From: an uncultured Pelagibacteraceae bacterium
GTDB lineage: Bacteria > Pseudomonadota > Alphaproteobacteria > Pelagibacterales > Pelagibacteraceae
DNA length: 64,000 bases
Direction of reading: 5' to 3'
Assembly (NCBI GenBank): GCA_902635545.1
Contig: CACPOL010000006.1
Location: 1 to 64,000 of the forward strand
The position numbers and the translations under genes are program-made. Of this stretch, positions 62,334 to 64,000 are shown piece by piece (position 1 is the first letter of the stretch; every line of letters starts with the position of its first letter). The notes beneath the pieces were generated by a model. It was not told the origin of the DNA, made no database searches, and was given only the letters and a program-made list of their open reading frames with translations.

Positions 62334-62792
62334 ATGAAAGTAATATTATTAGAAAATTTAAGAAGAATTGGATCTATTGGAGAAATTATAGATGTTAAAA
62401 GAGGTTTTGCAAGAAACTTTTTAATAGCAAATAAAAAAGCTCTTTATGCTTCCAAAGAAAATATTTTAGAAGTTGAAAAAATTAAAACAGAATTAGGAAA
62501 AAAAGATGCAGAAAGGAAGAAGGAAGCAAAAAAAATATCAGAACAAATTAACAATAAGGAATTTGAAATTAAAAAGTTAAGTACAGAAAATAAAGAACTT
62601 TATGGTTCAGTAAAACCAACAGAAATTTCAAAATTAATAAAAGAAAAAGAAAACCTTGAAATAAAACCATCTTTAATACAACCTTTAAAAGAAATAAAAG
62701 CCCTAGGAAAATTTAAAGTGAAAGTTTCTTTACACTCAGAAGTAGACTCTGAAATAACTATTAATGTAACTTCAGCAGAGACTATACAATAA
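62334..62792 (+). CDS. rplI: 50S ribosomal protein L9
   Basis: L9 has two domains joined by a long helix. The N-terminal rRNA-binding domain MKVILLENLRRIGSIGEIIDVKRGFARNFLI and the central charged helix (about 45-80) are clear, followed by LYGSVKPTEISKLI and the C-terminal domain. 152 residues is normal. Confidence 0.97.
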   Translation: MKVILLENLRRIGSIGEIIDVKRGFARNFLIANKKALYASKENILEVEKIKTELGKKDAERKKEAKKISEQINNKEFEIKKLSTENKELYGSVKPTEISKLIKEKENLEIKPSLIQPLKEIKALGKFKVKVSLHSEVDSEITINVTSAETIQ

Positions 62793-62859
62793 TTATACAT
62801 TTTTTTCCCCAATAAATAATTATTATTTTTTTTTAAAAAATTTCAGATAAGTTAATTTA

Positions 62860-64000
62860 ATGGAAAATAATCTTAGTCTTGTAAAAGATACTTTCAAAGA
62901 GCTACCAAATAATATTGAGGCTGAACAGGCGGTAATTGGTTCGATTCTTGTCACAAATGAAATATTCGATGAAATAAATACAATTATCTCTAGTAAGAAT
63001 TTTTATGATCCAATGCATCAAAAAATATTTTCTGCAATTGAAAATCTAATTTACAAAGGTATGCTTGCCAACCCAATTACCTTAAAAAATTATTTTGAAA
63101 ATGAAAAAGATGAAATTAATGTTCCAGATTATTTGGTAAAAGTAACAAAATTTTCGACTTCCTCAAGACAGGCAACTGAATATTCAAGAATTATATATGA
63201 TATGTTTGTTAGAAGAGAATTAATCAAAATTTCTGAACAAACTATAGACACAGCAAAAATAAATGACTTAAATACTAGTGGGCAAAAAATTATTGAAAAT
63301 TCCGAAAGACTTCTTTTTGATCTTGCTGAAAAGGGATCTTTTAACTCTTCGATGATAAAATTTGATGATGCGATGAAACAAACTATCGAAATGGCATCCG
63401 CTGCATATAAAAACGAAGAGGGAATAGTAGGTGTTCCAACTGGATTAAGAGATCTTGATGATAGGTTGGGTGGATTACATCAGTCTGATTTAGTTATTAT
63501 TGCAGGACGTCCATCTATGGGAAAAACTGCTTTGGCAACAAACATAGCTTTTAATGCAGCCAAAAAATTACAAGAAGGTGGAAAAAAATCATCAATCGCT
63601 TTTTTTTCCTTAGAAATGTCTTCAGAACAGCTTTCTACAAGAATTTTAGCTGAACAATCTAGAATTAAATCAAATGATATTAGAAGAGGTAGAATATCAG
63701 AAGAACAATTTGATAAATTTATTGAAACTTCGAAAAATATTGCTGAACTTCCATTATACATAGATGAAACACCGGCCATAAGTATAGCTGCAATGAGTAA
63801 CAGAGCTAGGAGAATTAAAAGATTATTTGGATTAGAAATGATTGTTGTTGATTATATTCAATTAATGAAAGGATCGTTCAATTCTAAAGATGGAAGAGTT
63901 CAAGAGATTTCAGAAATTACACAAGGTTTGAAAGCAATAGCAAAAGAGCTCTCAGTCCCAGTTGTTGCCCTATCTCAATTGTCAAGAGCTGTTGAGCAAA
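62860..64000 (+). CDS. dnaB: Replicative DNA helicase DnaB, N-terminal part (cut by window edge)
   Basis: This is missing from the track because the frame leaves the window. ATG at 62860 opens MENNLSLVKDTFKELPNNIEAEQAVIGSIL (family start), the DnaB N-terminal domain to about residue 165, and the RecA-like helicase domain. Walker A is GRPSMGKTALA and Walker B is MIVVDYIQLMKG; FFSLEMSSEQL and VPVVALSQLSRAVEQ are also visible. It has 380 codons before the edge. No intein is seen up to that point. Follows rplI by 67 AT-rich bases. Confidence 0.96.
   Translation, partial: MENNLSLVKDTFKELPNNIEAEQAVIGSILVTNEIFDEINTIISSKNFYDPMHQKIFSAIENLIYKGMLANPITLKNYFENEKDEINVPDYLVKVTKFSTSSRQATEYSRIIYDMFVRRELIKISEQTIDTAKINDLNTSGQKIIENSERLLFDLAEKGSFNSSMIKFDDAMKQTIEMASAAYKNEEGIVGVPTGLRDLDDRLGGLHQSDLVIIAGRPSMGKTALATNIAFNAAKKLQEGGKKSSIAFFSLEMSSEQLSTRILAEQSRIKSNDIRRGRISEEQFDKFIETSKNIAELPLYIDETPAISIAAMSNRARRIKRLFGLEMIVVDYIQLMKGSFNSKDGRVQEISEITQGLKAIAKELSVPVVALSQLSRAVEQ

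Noticed and set aside
62793-62859. AATAATTATT plus a T9 run between rplI and dnaB, terminator-like
   Set aside because: The stem is only A-T pairs and the genes form a conserved operon, so I do not call a terminator.
1-64000. tRNA, rRNA, CRISPR arrays, insertion sequences, prophage or long repeats
   Set aside because: I found no cloverleaf-like T-loop motifs, spaced direct repeats, transposase-like ORFs or terminal inverted repeats; the spacers are mostly too short to hold them.

Overview
The window is a very AT-rich, densely packed bacterial chromosome segment. Gene content and order fit an alphaproteobacterium of the SAR11 clade (Pelagibacterales, Candidatus Pelagibacter-like). The evidence is a run of typical alphaproteobacterial gene neighbourhoods (fabD-fabG-acpP next to rpsF-rpsR-rplI-dnaB; lptF-lptG-lptD-surA-pdxA-rsmA; mrcA-prfB; DUF2066/hdaA beside purM; DUF2155 with an NDUFA12-like protein; aroQ-accB-accC), very short spacers, many 1 to 8 bp gene overlaps, and marine carbon-use genes. 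The clade assignment comes from gene content and base composition and was not tested by a search. I see no rRNA, tRNA, IS element, prophage or CRISPR array, and no gene-free stretch above 300 bases.

Layout. 1-5.0 kb (minus): cysS (cut by the window edge), nadE, class II DAHP synthase, glmS and a GlmU that has only its acetyltransferase half. 5.1-10.1 kb (plus): gph, a methylcitrate-cycle set prpD-prpB-prpC, and a persulfide-dioxygenase-like metallo-beta-lactamase. 10.1-15.5 kb (minus): an iron(III) ABC transporter behind a Fur-like box, with an unlisted 56-residue cysteine protein, AzlCD and a thioredoxin-like protein in the same run. 15.6-18.7 kb: isocitrate lyase with a 53-residue companion gene, divergent from a ScfR/RamB-type regulator; the gap holds a perfect 18-bp palindrome. 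18.7-22.1 kb: lysR, acuI-like reductase and folE, divergent from hisI and a DUF2237 gene. 22.1-27.9 kb (minus): a dimethylglycine-dehydrogenase-like flavoprotein with ETF and ETF-ubiquinone oxidoreductase. 27.9-31.5 kb (minus): small redox and CoA-related genes plus a nucleotidyltransferase/APS-kinase-like pair. 31.6-34.4 kb (plus): an MTHFR-like gene overlapping a DmdA/GcvT-like demethylase gene, then a tiny membrane protein coupled to a Yip1-family protein. 34.4-38 kb (minus): a zinc-ribbon microprotein, prfB with a programmed +1 frameshift, and mrcA. 38-47 kb: RNase E, thiSG, aroQ-accBC, DUF2155/NDUFA12, an orphan ribonucleotide-reductase C-terminal domain, aspS and hdaA. 47-59 kb: DUF2066, purMN, ndk, pepA and the LPS export/ribosome-maturation operon. 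59-64 kb: gmk, acpP, fabG, fabD and the ribosomal operon running into dnaB (cut by the window edge).

How it fits together. Several blocks handle small carbon compounds: propionyl-CoA (prpDBC), acetyl-CoA via glyoxylate (aceA with its regulator), methylated amines (DMG dehydrogenase to ETF to quinone), methyl groups on tetrahydrofolate (DmdA-like plus MTHFR-like) and acryloyl-CoA (AcuI-like). I found no large novel defence or mobile system. The most interesting items are five small proteins absent from the ORF track, the candidate operator at aceA/scfR, the MTHFR/DmdA-like pair, the split GlmU and RNR domains, an RNase E without its zinc-link cysteines, and recoding or overlap signals at prfB and thiS/thiG.
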